From assembly GCA_963969365.1 (NCBI GenBank), contig OZ017761.1:1984001-2048000 (forward strand): a stretch of 64,000 nucleotides of DNA, read 5' to 3'. Below the pieces are notes generated by a model, which was given only the letters and a program-made list of their open reading frames with translations, was not told where the DNA came from and searched no databases. Positions within the stretch are counted from its first letter, which is position 1. Each line of letters opens with the position of its first letter. Positions 47,101-59,500 of the stretch are shown piece by piece. A program made the translations under genes and the position numbers. This DNA is from Asterochloris sp. CNOR1 (lineage: Eukaryota > Chlorophyta > Trebouxiophyceae > Trebouxiales > Trebouxiaceae).

Positions 47101-50100
47101 GTACAGGAAGGTGATCTGCACAGGTTCAGCAATTTGGTTGGTTGGTCTTGCAACCACTGGAGTCGAAGCATGTTTGGTGCTGCAGGTCGAGGGTGGGCTG
47201 GGGGCTGCGAGGTGTGGCGCAGTGACAGAGCCACTGACACCCACCGCAAGCAGCAATGGGATGCATGTACCTTAAGTTTTGCGTTGGGCGACCTCTAACC
47301 CCTCTGGGCCACATGGAGCGGTGCAAGCAGCCAACACAGTCTCATCTCACTGGGCCACGGTCGGGCATGCGGTGCAGGCAACACTCAGCCCAGCTGAGCA
47401 ATGCAATGCGGTGCCCCAGCTTGTGCAGCATGCATTGCATGACTTTTATCACATGAATGCTTACCAGGGCTATCCAGAGGTCTCCAGTGGTGAAGCCCGA
47501 GAAGTCAAAGACTGCACCAGTGTTGTAGATACGGGGGGCAGCCACCACATGCTTGAAATACTGTAGCCGTTCCTCGCCCCCTGCAGCAGGAGTGATGAAT
47601 GCTCAGTCCCCAGGAACGGCAGCATGAAGGAACGCTGCTGCCTTCCAGAGATGGGTGGGCACTTGACACCTGCTGTCCATCCCTCCTCAACCCTGCTGCC
47701 TGAATAAGGCAGCAGGCAGGGCGCCGCTGGCACGCTGCCAACACCCACATGCACCGTGGTTCACATGCAGTGCGGCAGCTAGGCTGCACAGTGCAGGCAC
47801 AAACACTTGCACAGCAACTCCCACACATTGTAGTGTAGTGAACCAGCCTGAGCTGATGGCTGGTTGGCGCCCCCTAAGCCACAAGCTGCATGAGGGCTGT
47901 GGAAGGGTGTGCTGCCCCACGTGCAGGGCCTCTACCCCGCCAGGATGCAGCGTGCATGTGGTCTGCAGAGCTGAGAGCTGCTGCCAACAAAACAGGTGCG
48001 CAGCATCTCCTCCCCGCAAGCTGCCTACCTGAGTAGTCACCCCTGGAGCCCAGGTAGGAGGCAGCATGGCCAGGGATCCACGAGATGATGGTCACAAACA
48101 GAATGCCCACCATGATGGCGCCCTGCAAGCAGCACAGGGAAGGGTTTGGCATGGCCACACACAACCCAGTGAACACCCGTCAGGGCCTCATCAAACAATG
48201 GAGACCCCAAACCACCACCCCTGAATTGGATCAGGGCCTCTTACTCTGTCTGCGGGCCAGGCCAGGTCTGCAACTGTTGAGTCCACCCCCGCCCCGCCCC
48301 CCCAGAGAATTCATGGGCTGCCTCAGCCAGTGACACAAACTGCAGCAGGCTGCCGACAGGCACCACTGGCAAGCCGCGCTGGCAGGCTGGCCCAGCCAAT
48401 GGGTTAAAGCTGCAGCAGACTGCACACCACACTGTGCCTGAGCTGTGCGGGAGTGTGCAACAGCCAAAGGGATGGCGGGCATGCGCGGGAGCCTTACACA
48501 GATAGTGACTAATATCTACTAACCTCCCGACACCACGGTCCCCTGCTGCTTCCTATGATTAGGCTAGTGGCCCAGCGGCTCAAGGCCCAAGTGTTGCTGG
48601 CAAATGCTGGCAACACCTCCAATTGCAGAACCCCACCTTGGCGCTGCGCTGCATGACCACAGTAATGATGGCCAGTCCACCACAAGCAGGTGGGTTGATT
48701 GCACAAGCAGCGCTGGCAGCGGTGCTATGTCACATCTCAGCTCACCTTGACATTGCGCTGCATGAGCACAGCAATGATGGCGAGCCCAGCCAGGCCGAGC
48801 CACAGGGAGCCAGCCTCCATTTTGTCGGTGTTGCATGCCATGGAGGTGGAGGGAGTTGTGATGGCAGAGCTCAGATAGTTGGGGACAGCAACGCCGTCCT
48901 CGATGGCGCAGATGCTGCTCATATCAGAAGCCGAGATGGTGTACGTGGGTACCTGGGAGCCTGCGGGGCAGCCACCTGCAGCACAGGGTGTGCATGACAG
49001 CTTTACCTGAAGCCCACATCATTTGGGCTTCTGGAACAAGTGCTTCTCTGTGGCCGGCGATCCCATTGGGCTGGCTGCCTGCAGCACAGGTGGAAATGGG
49101 GGCAGCCAAGATGGTGGTGCAGCTCAAGAGGTCTGGGTGGCGTACTGGGGGGCCTGACAGCCGCCTGAAGCACCGGGGTGAACCTTGACTTCTGTGACAT
49201 AGGCAAACATCCTGACAGCCACCGCACATGGTTAAGCATTAGCTGCCATCTCCAAGACCAGGCATTCACGAGCAATGCCATGATGACGTCCTGGTGGCCA
49301 GCAGCAACCTCAGCAGGTGAGCACAAAGCAGGGCAGCAGCAGTTCTGTAATTGAGGGCATCACGTGGCAGGAGCAGCACCTCCACCGCGGAACAGACAAC
49401 ACGCAAACCCCTGCTTCAAGAAGCACCACACAGCATGTGCAGCGCCTTGACTGCACAACAAGCACCAGGGGTAGCCTCACCCCCTATCTGCAGCCCACAG
49501 ACTGCACAACTAGCACATCGCCCCCTGTCTGCAGCCAACAGACTGCACCACAAGAAACTCAACCCCCTGTCTACAGCCAAGAGACTGCACAACGCGCGAC
49601 TCACCCCATGTCCATTGCCAAGCAGCATGCAGTACGAGCCCAGGTCAGCTGCAGCAGAAAGCGCTCACCCAGGGTGACAAGAGTCGAGGGGTCGTATGTG
49701 ACGACTCCCAGACCCTCAGAGGCCTGCAGGCCGATGAAGGCCAGAAAGAGGCCAATGCCAGCAGAGGTTGACAGCATGATGGACCTGCAGGGACAGGATT
49801 GGTCATGATGCAACTTGTGTAGATGAACAAATTCACAATGAGATGCAGCAGAGCCCAACCAGATGCCACCCTGGACGCTGCTGCTGCTCAAGAGGTAGGC
49901 AAGCAGATGCACTGCATGCAGCAGGGCACCCAGGCAGCTAAGAGCAGAGGTCTGCTGGACATCCAGCAAAGCAGTTCACTGCTGCCTGAGGCACATATAC
50001 AGAGACCTGATGCCTGAAGAGGGCTGGGTGCCATGCTGCCCTGATGATGTGCCATGCTGCTTGGGCAGGCCTCCACTGCTGTGGCCCATTTGCTAGAGGC

Positions 50101-52308
50101 CACCTGGGCGCCTCTCAGCCACAGGGCCAGGTGCCATGTTGAACTCCTGAGTGCTTCCCTTCCACTAGGTCTACTGTGCCCAGGCTGCTAGCTGCTTGTT
50201 CGAGGTGAGGGCAATGCTCAAGCTTGGCCTTCGTGCACCCCACACTCGCCATGCGAACGTGGTGCTGCCCTCCTTGCAGCTATCTTTTCGTCAGGGTGCT
50301 CTCTGCAGCTACCGTGCAGAATGCTGATAATAGAATCTTCTCACTTGGGGATTAAGGCGATGATCTTGGCACGCACACCAGTGATGGCGAGGGCAATGAA
50401 GATCCAGCCCTCAATAAAGACGGCGGCAATGGCAGTGCCATAAGACACCTGCAGGATGGTCAGCACAAGATTTGATTCATGCACAGGCAGCAGCCCAGTT
50501 CCTTTGATGCAGGACAGAAACCATGCTCTGTGTGCTGGACCCAGTTGTTGGAAGCTGTGCAAGAGGAGGAGCAGACAGTACTCACCGTTCCCGTGCCTCT
50601 GTAGCCGACGACTTTGTAAGCCTGCAGCACATGTTCAGGTAAGGCTGCGTGTATGTTTCATTGCAGCCTGGCCGTACAGTACATAGTCATATTGGCACTG
50701 CAATCATGCAGATGTGCAACCCAGACCTGGGTACAAGCAGTGCTCACTCACTAGTGAACAAGCATATGTTCCCGTGCAAATGCATGTGGAATAGGCATGG
50801 CTGCACTGCAGCTCTACAGTTCCACGGCTGCTTTCAGATGAGGCTTGGACAACACTGTCTCCAGACAGGTACTGAGCCCATGCACAGCAGATGCGCCTGC
50901 TCATACAGGAGTGACATGAGAGCCAGTACCCAGCCATTTAGTCAGCATGAGAACGGTGTATGCGCACCAGGTAAGCGTTAGTTCCTGCAGGGCAGTGGTG
51001 CAGCATGTCAGCCACAGACACGGTGCACTGACAGCAGCAGGGACTGAGCAAGCTGGGCAACAGTCCTTCACAAAGCAAGGAGTTGTACAAAACAGTTCAC
51101 ACTGCATACTGAGGGGTTCCCTTACCCATGCCAGGAGCAATGCCAATGGGCAGGTTGGCAAAAGCTCCCATGATGAAGCAGGCAATGCAGGAGGAGGCGG
51201 CTGTGGCTGTGATGAGAGACTTCTTGGTGGTTGCCTGCGGGCAGCAGTGGGGCCCACATCAGTTGGGCCAATACTTCCCAGGGGCTTCTGCAGAGCAAGG
51301 CTGTGGTTGGATGGACTGCCACCAGGCCCTCTGCTGTGCACCCTGTCTCAGTGCCAGCCACACGGCTGTTGGTGCCAGATCTCCAAGACGCAGCATCTGC
51401 CATCCCTCCAGCTGTGGGTGTTGCCTTGGTCCCGAGCAGGACCATCACGCAGCAGCTGCAGTGCTGCGCGGAGCTGTGTTCAGTGCATGCAAGCAGGCAA
51501 AATGGTGCCTTCATGCCTGCTCACCAGGCAGTCGGCATAGCCAGGGTTGTCGTTGCCGTCGATGTCAGGAAACTTGCAGCTTGGGTCGCCCTTCATGGGG
51601 CCCTGCAGGGGCAGTGCGGCACCTCAGGGGCCTGCTGGTGCTGCGTCTGCATTCCGCTAGGACATGTAGGGGGACACATGTGCGTCATGTGACAGCATGC
51701 TGATGCTGCCCAGACAGTCCATGACAGGCAGCAACAGGTTGTCCATAATGAGCAGCAAGTCGCTGCAGCAACACAGCAAGCTGCAGTGCTGCGCTGCTGA
51801 CTGGAAGTTACTCACGGTGCAGTCGTCAGGGGTACAGGGCCCGCCTGAGTCTGTCAGAATTGCAGCATTGACCGCCAGAATGTAGGCCATCTGCATTCCA
51901 GGAAATGCCAGGCTGACTGATTGTGATCCCTGCGGACATAAAGTGGTAATCGCAGGCAGCTCACCGTGAGGAATGTAACAGTGCCAGCTCTCATCTCTGT
52001 GAGCAGGTTGGCCTTGCGCTCCTTGAGGGCAAAGGCCTTGCCAAACTGCAGGGCCCAGGAACAGTGTCGCATCAATGGGGAAGAAAGGGTTCTGCTTTTT
52101 GAACAAAGTAGGCCTAGATGCCTGATCCACCCATGCTACTTAGCCCTGCTCCATCCTGGGGCTTGGGCAGCCTGCCAGGATTGTGCAATGTGCACCAAGA
52201 GGCACAAAATGCATCTCCGAGCATCAGTGTTCAAGAGCCTGCTGCCCTGCAGGGCCAGGAGGGCAAACTCACCCAGCTGTTTGCCAGCCGCTCATTGAGA
52301 GCGTCCAT
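44176..52308 (-). CDS. AZG-type purine/guanine-adenine permease (NCS2 / AzgA family)
   Basis: Proton-coupled uptake of adenine/guanine-type purines across a membrane is the known role of this family (plant AZG1/AZG2, fungal AzgA). Twenty exons fit in phase: 52308-52273, 52045-51965, 51890-51816, 51602-51525, 51234-51126, 50984-50968, 50621-50586, 50448-50345, 49784-49669, 48975-48746, 48122-48029, 47580-47465, 47115-47063, 46806-46778, 46468-46288, 45611-45580, 45464-45416, 45136-45036, 44789-44668 and 44394-44176, about 625 residues. Family signatures include [82 protein letters not shown] and IMPLTYSIG. The start [12 protein letters not shown] corresponds to the usual N-terminus. The last exon may instead splice to a further one near 44110. 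Exons of 17 and 29 nt are present. The acidic cytosolic tail is longer than in plants I recall. Confidence 0.93.
49440..49615 (-). repeat. Short tandem repeats in the AZG intron beside exon 9
   Basis: About four units of roughly 50 bp contain 'CAGACTGCACAAC' and 'ACTCACCCCCTGTCTGCAGC' on the plus strand. Read on the coding strand they carry GGGGTGAGT-like words resembling the donor of exon 9 (GG|GTGAGC). They lie just downstream of that exon in transcript direction. Confidence 0.55.
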
Positions 52309-53083
52309 GGAATCAACGATGCCGACGTTGTACTGGCTCCCCTCTTGACTGAGATCGATACCACCAGCTACTGTGGTGCCCCGCTCGGAGCCTTGACCAA
52401 ATATCTTGTTTCACGGGCCTTGCGAAAGTAGGTCACAGATGGGGCATCCTTATCCAAGCTTGGTGCAGTCTTTCAAATTGGCATCAATCTCTTCCTTGAA
52501 TGCTGGGCAACAGGATCAGATCTGGCCACTGTGCGATCTGAGCTGCATCTGATGTGATGCAGCCCTCTACCAGCAGCTGTCTGACAAGTATGGCTGAACA
52601 AAGGCTGCAGTCATGCGCCAAGGTTCACTCTGCAGGAGGAAATGGCATGTTGTAAGGGCAACAAGTCCTGGAAACACCCCCATACCCTGCAAATGGACTG
52701 CACACACAAGCAGGCAGCATCCAGTCACAGCCAGCAGTGAGGCGCCTGTATGCCTGTGGCCTGGCCATCAAGAATGTCACTTTGTGAGGTGTGCTGGTGC
52801 CATGTATGCAGACCAGACCTTCCCCTGAATCTGGAGATTAGTGCTGTGAGGAAGGTGTAGAGCAAGCAGACACGGACTTCAGTTAGACAAGTACTTTCCC
52901 GGCAATGGAGTTGTTACAGGCCACAGATGCTGGACGCTGTCAGATAGGAGCTCCAACAGGCGAGGTCTGGACCCCCAAACGCTTTTGTCTTAGTAGCGAT
53001 TGAGGTGCGCTTAAGTCTCACTGATCCTGGTCGGGAATGAAGTGAACACAGCACTATCTGCAGGCGGAACAGCAGCCCTCAAC
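52309..53083. other. Divergent promoter interval between AZG and nuclease-kinase genes
   Basis: About 775 bp between two divergent starts. A minus-strand frame stays open for roughly 30 codons upstream of the AZG start Met, so the AZG N-terminus could be longer. Nothing else is supportable. Confidence 0.5.
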
Positions 53084-56032
53084 ATGGGACGACTCAGAAA
53101 AGTCTTGTGGGAAATCTACCCAAATATGGCAGCTTGCACAGATCGCCTGTACGCAGTCCAGGTGTACGATGAGGCACAGCTGAGCCAGCTGGGGAAGCAT
53201 GACCTGGAGAAGGCTGGCCTTGCGCCAGAAGAAACCATGCGCATATGCAATCACTACCACGCAGTTTCAGGTGGGCATGGGTTGTTAGGCTGCATGGGGG
53301 CTTCGTCGTACAGTATGCAGCAGAGGGTAGCATATCTAAGCGTCTGCCGCCAGAGCTCATGATCCTGTGCAATATGAGCACATGTGAAAGCTGTGCATGC
53401 TGTGCAGCACATGCTAAGGTTGCCTGCAGCAGCAAAGTCTGGCAAGGTGGGGCCATGGCAAGGCTGCAGAGGAGTGCACTTCTGAGGGAGGTGCTGGCGA
53501 GGTTCCTGCTGCGAGGCTGCTGTGAAAATAGAGCCCTTAATTGATATCAGCACAGGCTGCCGTCTGCCCGCTGGGCTTGCCTGCAGATGCCAAGGGCAGC
53601 ATCTGATGCGAGCAGAATACTGTTGTTTTAAAGGAAAAGACCTGGATGGTGCCTTGCTGGTGGCATTGTACAGGTCGTGCAGAGCAGACCCTGAAGCCTG
53701 AGTCCACAGGGGACGCCTGCAGTTGCTCCAAATCTCTGCCTGTGTGTTCTGCCAGAGCTGAAACGACATGCAAAACCCAAATTGGCATCGCCGTGGCGTT
53801 GATGTGATTGATCTGCTGTGCAGGCAAGCGGCCTCGTCAGGCTGACAGTGACAGCGACAGTGACAGTCACTTGGGTTCCAGCAAGAGGCCTTACACAGGT
53901 AGGTGGACCACTATGCTGTGCTTTGCCTCTGCCTTGGATTTTGCCTGTTAGTGTTCTGTGGTAATCATCACATAGGCTTTTGCAATTTTTGCAAATTGCT
54001 TCATTTGTGGCGCTGTCCCTGTTGTGTCAAGAGCAGTGCTGCAATTTGTCATTCAGTCAAAAAGCTGGGAGCCCTCACACAGCTGCACTTCCCTGTGCAG
54101 GAGTCAGGACCGGTCAGAGCTGTGGGTGGCCTGCCTATAGAAAGGACTGCCTCAGCTGCCCAGCACAAAAAGGGATGTAGAAGCAGTGTTGTTCCCAGCT
54201 CGATCTGATATGCGCATACCCGTCACACCGGTGTTCTATGAGTACATGGCGACATGCTACCCATGCACAGCTACACAGTTTCAGGAGCGAGCCGATGCAT
54301 CATCATTGGTGGCTGCGCTCAGCACTTTGCTGGACCCTGAGTACACAAAGTTCTTCACTGGGCAAACTAGCTCCCACCTCATAGTGGAGTTCGTCGCCAA
54401 GGTCTTTAGTAGTCTTCGGCATTGGAGCACTCAACGCGTCCGCTGCAGCATCAGACTAAACAGTACAGAGCCATGCAGAGCAGACTGCGGTGGTACATTT
54501 TCCCGTCTCAGGCCTGACACCATGGTTGCCATGGATAAGTGCACCTTGCTCATTGGTGAAGACAACTGGGATCAGCTGCAGCTTGCTGTGCATGCACCTA
54601 TGCAGAAGCGGCAAGAGTTGGACGCAGCGTTCTATGGGCAGCTGCGCTTTCTCTTGGCATATGCTGCAGCTGGCAAGGAGTTTCAGTGGTTCTGGATGTG
54701 CTCAAATGGCAAGGTGAGCACCGTTTCCATGCTCACTGCAATATTTGGCCATCACATCCTGGCCATCACATCCAAACATCATTGGCCAGCTGCTTGCAAT
54801 ACAGACTCCTGTGGGGTGCCCTGTGGGACACTGCCCAGTGGTTCCCAGCCCATCCTTTTTGTGCTGTTGCGGATGCAGGTGGAGGAGGTTGGCAGGACTC
54901 TGGACCTGACTCACGAGCAGGACCGCATTGAGCTTGTGCTGACCCTCGCCAGAGCATATTTCCTGGCAGTTGTCATGGTCAAAAGTGCACCACGGCTCGA
55001 TGAGCGTCCCACCCTTTACAGTACCATCCTCAGGGGGTCTGTGGGACGTGAGAAGGACAGGTATACTGGAGCTCTAATAAGCGCATTTTGAGCTTGAGCT
55101 GCCAGTTTTGTGTGAGAGAATCTGTGCAAGTGGCTTTTGCACCTGTTTCTGTTGCACCTCTTGTATAATGTGTCCCCTTTGACAGCACAAGACTCATAGG
55201 CTACCATACCAGTCCTGCTGTGTACACGTACCTACTTGTGCTGCCCAACAGCATTCTCAAGGTCATCTGCAACTTTGAAAGCTATTCCGAGGCTTACAAC
55301 ACAGACTGGGGCAGCATCAAGGCAGCCTATGCTGCTGCCAATCAGGCTGCAATGGCCTGCCACCCCAGGCCACCTTTCCTTGTTACTTCATGCCAGCCGC
55401 CAAACCTTAAAGACGATTGCTTTAAGGTGGAGGTGAAGCCCATAGGCTACAGAGCATGGTGCGACAGTGAGGAGGCAAGTGTGTGATTAGCATTGCTTGC
55501 AGTGTGTGTTGACTGGGGATATACGGCTGTCCAGAAGAAGGCAGCATTCTGCCTCCCTGCCTGGCGCTTAGTCCAAACATCTGCTTGAATGGTTCACAGG
55601 ATGCCTGGGGGGCAGCCCACATGTTGGCCTTGAAGTGTTGCTATGTGTCTGCAGGATGTGCAGGCTTTGGCAGCTGCCTGCTGCAATGCTGCACGGGTCT
55701 TGCACGCAGCAGGCCTCGTGTATCGTGACTTCAAAATGGACAACATCGTGCAGCTGCAGCCTGGCTCGTACATGGTCGTTGACCTGGAGGCAGTCAGGAA
55801 AGCTGGGGCTGGACGCCTGCCAGCAGGCTTTCATCTGAGAGGCTGGGGCCGTAAGACCCTGACCAGAGGACAGTACACCACTCTATCAGACATGTATGAG
55901 ATTGGTGATTTGACGGGACAGCTGCTGCGAGCACTCTGGAGCGCGCCTTCTGCCCAGGCGACAGACTTGGACCAGCAGAAAAACAAAGCATTGTCCGCCG
56001 AGGATGCATTGCAGCACGCCTGGCTCTCTTGA
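53084..56032 (+). CDS. Crinkler-type protein: PD-(D/E)XK-like nuclease domain plus kinase-like domain
   Basis: Exons 53084-53270, 53824-53898, 54181-54713, 54879-55060, 55186-55474 and 55655-56032 fit in ph. and give about 547 residues. Exon 2 is a bipartite nuclear-localisation-like segment: KRPRQ, an Asp-Ser run, then KRPY. The middle part has the layout of the nuclease domain found in Crinkler effectors: RPDTMVAMDKCTLLIGED, FYGQLRFLLAYAAAGKEFQW, then TLDLTHEQDRIELVLTLARA. The C-terminal part is kinase-like, with GLVYRDFKMDNIV as catalytic loop, MVVDLEA at the metal-binding position, and ALSAEDALQHAWLS at the end. In published surveys, REase-kinase Crinklers are linked to transposons and to effectors in conflicts between organisms. 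The gene looks whole as far as I can see; activity cannot be judged. The intron after 55474 is GC-AG (GCAAGT). The N-terminal 62 residues match nothing I know. Confidence 0.7.
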
Positions 56033-56516
56033 ACATCTATGCAATTTGTCAAGCTTGACTTGGGCCACACACAATCCATCTCAGGTGGCAGATTCCTGGC
56101 CCCATTGCCATGTCATTGAGACTAAGAGTATTCCCAGTCACTAACCTGTCATATTTTACGTTCTTGGACACATACATTCCTGTCAATGCAGTGAGCAGTC
56201 CTAGCGCAATGCAACGTCTAGCCAATGTCACAGTATTCCCAGTCTACACTACATGTCGTTGCATGCCTGCTAGAAGCTACAGGCGATCTGTCCCACACCA
56301 TCGACTTGCAGTGCCTCACAGAGCCTGCAGACAAGTCCTCGTGCACTGCCAAGCACCAGGTGACCTGCATGTTGATGCCAGCAGCTTCATTTAATGGGCC
56401 TATCTTGTTGCTTCCAGCGCCCTAGCAATCAATACAAACTGTCTGGGCGCACAGTACTGAAAGCTGGGCTTGAGACGTCTGCGTGCTGCTGAACTGCTCC
56501 TGCTCTCTTACCTCAG
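56033..56516. other. Interval before the coiled-coil gene; first exon not found
   Basis: The next gene's first recognised exon is entered in phase 1, so a start exon should lie here or further upstream. A frame at 56110 (MSLRLRVFPVTNLSYFTFLD) followed by GTGAGC is possible but ends in phase 0. A short ATTCCCAGTC repeat occurs at about 56130 and 56235. Confidence 0.35.
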
Positions 56517-59500
56517 GCGCAAACAGGGGCGGCTCCCTCAGAGACATTGAGGACCTCAAGGAGGACCTTGCTGCTCTTGAAGAGGAGCGAGATGGGGCTG
56601 CAGAGGCTGCCAGGGGTGCTGTGGCCAAGGCACGGCAGTTTGCAGACCATGCAGCCAGCCTGAGGGCTCGGGCGCTCAAGGCCATGCTGCAGGGCCAGGA
56701 GGTTGAGGCCAGGGGCCTGCTGCAGGTGTGCTCTGTGCTGCTTTGCAGTCTGGTGTCTGTGAATGCGCAAAGGCCTTGCAGGAGGACCAGAAGGGGTTTG
56801 CCAGCAGCGGCTGCAGGTGTTCTCACAGCTGCTCTGCGCTCAGCAGTCTATTCATGACCGCTGCTGGAGGCCATGCAGCAGAGTCCAGAGGGGAGGCTAG
56901 AGGCATGCTGCAGGTGCATTCTCAGCTGCTGCTCTGCACCCAGGCGTTAATGACTGCGTGGACACCATGCAGCAGGGCCAGGAAGGGGTGCCTGTGTGCT
57001 GCCTCAGCTTCGGCTGCGTGCAGCTGGTCACTATGGGCCCTCAACCTGCATGTCATGCAGCAGGGCCAAGTTGCCGCAGTCCGAGACTGCAGCAGTGCCC
57101 CTCCTCCTCAGATATATATGCCGTTGTGCTGTTGATGGCAGGCCTGATGAGCTTAGGAGGCTCCTTGTTGCAGGCGCCTCACACTCTGCGCCATGCAGCA
57201 GGCACAAGTGGTTAAGGATGGTGGCCTCTTTCAGGCTTGCAGTCCCTCATTCCCTGCACACCACTGCTCCCTAGACAGCAGATTCGAGGCGAGGGAAGCT
57301 CTGCACAGTGCATGAAGAGGCTTGCAGTCCCTTGTTCTCTGCATGCCCTGCCTCATAAAGAGCAGACATGAGGCGCTGGAAGTTCTGTACATTGCAAGCA
57401 GAGGCCTGCAGTCTCCTGTTCCCTGCACGCCACTGCTCCCTAGACAGAAGACACGAGGCGCTGGAAGTTTCGCACAGTGCAAGTAGAGGCCTGCAGTTCC
57501 TGTTCCCTGCACACCAGTGCTCCCTAGACAGCAGACATGAGGCGCCGGAACATCTGCACAGTGCAGGCCCCAAAAACTCATGTGTGGCCCTCCCATGGCT
57601 GTGCAAGGGTACAGACCGCATCCTGCATTTCCTTTGCAGTCTGCATATAACTGACCCCATGTCTGCTGCAGGAGGAGACAGTCATGCTGAAGGTCTCTCG
57701 ATGGCTTGGGGTGGAGCCAGACCTTGGCAAATGATGTCAGCTGTTTTGCATGCAAGGCAGGGCGGGGGAGTCAACTTACTCCATTCAAGTGGTTCTTCGA
57801 CGATTCTGAAGGCTGCAAGCGTGCCTGCCTGGAGCAGGAACCCCGCCATGGCTCTGATCCTGGCTGCCACCGCAGCCCCATAGCGACAATGCCCACTTCA
57901 TGGCTGCCCACTGCAGGCGCGGCCTTCTTGCAAGATGTGTGGGATAATGCTGGGCCCAGCTGCCGCTGCCGTCCAGCAGCAAAGAAGGCACTGCCTGCTT
58001 CAGGAGCGGCATACAAGCAAGATGTGCAGGGCAATACTGAGCCCAGTTGCCGCTGCCGTCCAACAGCAAGGATGACTATCACTGTCACTGCCCGCTGCAG
58101 GCTTGGCATACATGCAAGCTGTCCAGGCTGAGGCTGAGCCAGGCTGCACCCACAATGCTACATAGCAAGGGTGGCCCCCACTGTCGCTGGAGCGGCAGGG
58201 CATTCAGAGTCCAGCTGCAGTCACGATTCAGTAACAAGGACAGTCATCAATCCTACTGCCTGCTGCAGGAGCGGGCAGTCATGCTAGAGGCCTTTGAGGG
58301 CGCCAAGGAGCGTGCTGAGAATAACCGTTCTCTGGCAAAGGCGTTGGAGAAGCGAGTGGGTAGGACACGATGTGTTGCAGCAAAATGTGGATGCTGTTGT
58401 CATGGTAGGCTCAGTTCTCAGTTGCACATTGTGGCCACAGTGAGGTGTATGCAGGCTGCTGATTCCAGCATCTCTGCCTGCAAGGCGCAAGCAGACGTCG
58501 CTGCAAGTCCTCCAAGGTTGTGGTCCTGGTCGCTGGTCATCAAGCTGCTCCTCTAACAAGACTTGTGTCTGCAATCAGCTTCTGCAGCAGCTATTCAGGC
58601 AGTGGAGTCGCATGCCAATAGCAAGCAAGGACGGTGTCTCAGGGAAGGCGGCAGCGAAAGTATGTGATGGCTGCCCGCTCTGCCTGCTGGAAGCTTCAGC
58701 AGTAATTTCACTGCAATTGTTGCGTGCAGGAGAGCGCCAGACACAATTGATCGCACTTTTGGCCTCCCGCGGCATGATCAGGCCGGGTGAGGCCCAGCGT
58801 GCGCGGGAAGCCAATGCCGAAGAATCCCAGAGTACGCTTATACCAAATCCAGTGCCAAGCGGTGGCCTCCTTGAATCAGCAGCCAAGTGCAGCAGGCACA
58901 AGTTCATCTCCGATATCTGGCTGTGGATAGACTGCTGGTTTGCCGAGCAAAGCACCAGCGTTCCCATGGCCTCGGTCAGAGAGTCACTGCGAGGCAATTT
59001 GGCTGCGTTGCTGAGAGCTGGCATCTGTCACAAGCAGGCGACATGACTGCACCCCTGTCAGTCTGCCTGCTGTTCTCCCCGCAGGCATGCATAAAGAGGG
59101 CCAACAGGGCTGCCTGCCGTCACCAAGTCTGCCGTCACCAAGCAAAACAACTCTCTGCTGCCGTACAGGCTATAGGAGAGCAAATCAGGATGTGGAACAA
59201 ACCTTCAGGGCGCTGGAGAGGGAAGACAGGCAGCAGCAGGACCGCATCAGCCAGCCACGCAGCTCTGCACGTGAGCACCTGCCTGACAGGCACCACAAGC
59301 TTTCACCTCACACTTGTCTAGTTAGCTTGTTGCTTGTGATCTCCTGAGCTGGCCCTGCAGCTCTCCCGCACTTCTAGTGGGGCAGCCTGCCGTCAAAAGC
59401 CTGGCCAAGGCTGAGCACGCAATTTCCCCTGCTCTTCATCACGCCGCCAGCAGTTATTTTTTCTGGGACTGTCGTGTTCTGCAGGTGGAGGGCTCACTTT

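Noticed and set aside
58575-59024. Minus-strand frame of 149 codons and plus-strand frame of 144 codons over the same DNA
   Set aside because: Both look moderately protein-like but neither fits the splice phases of the surrounding gene beyond the small exon 58588-58633; no family recognised.
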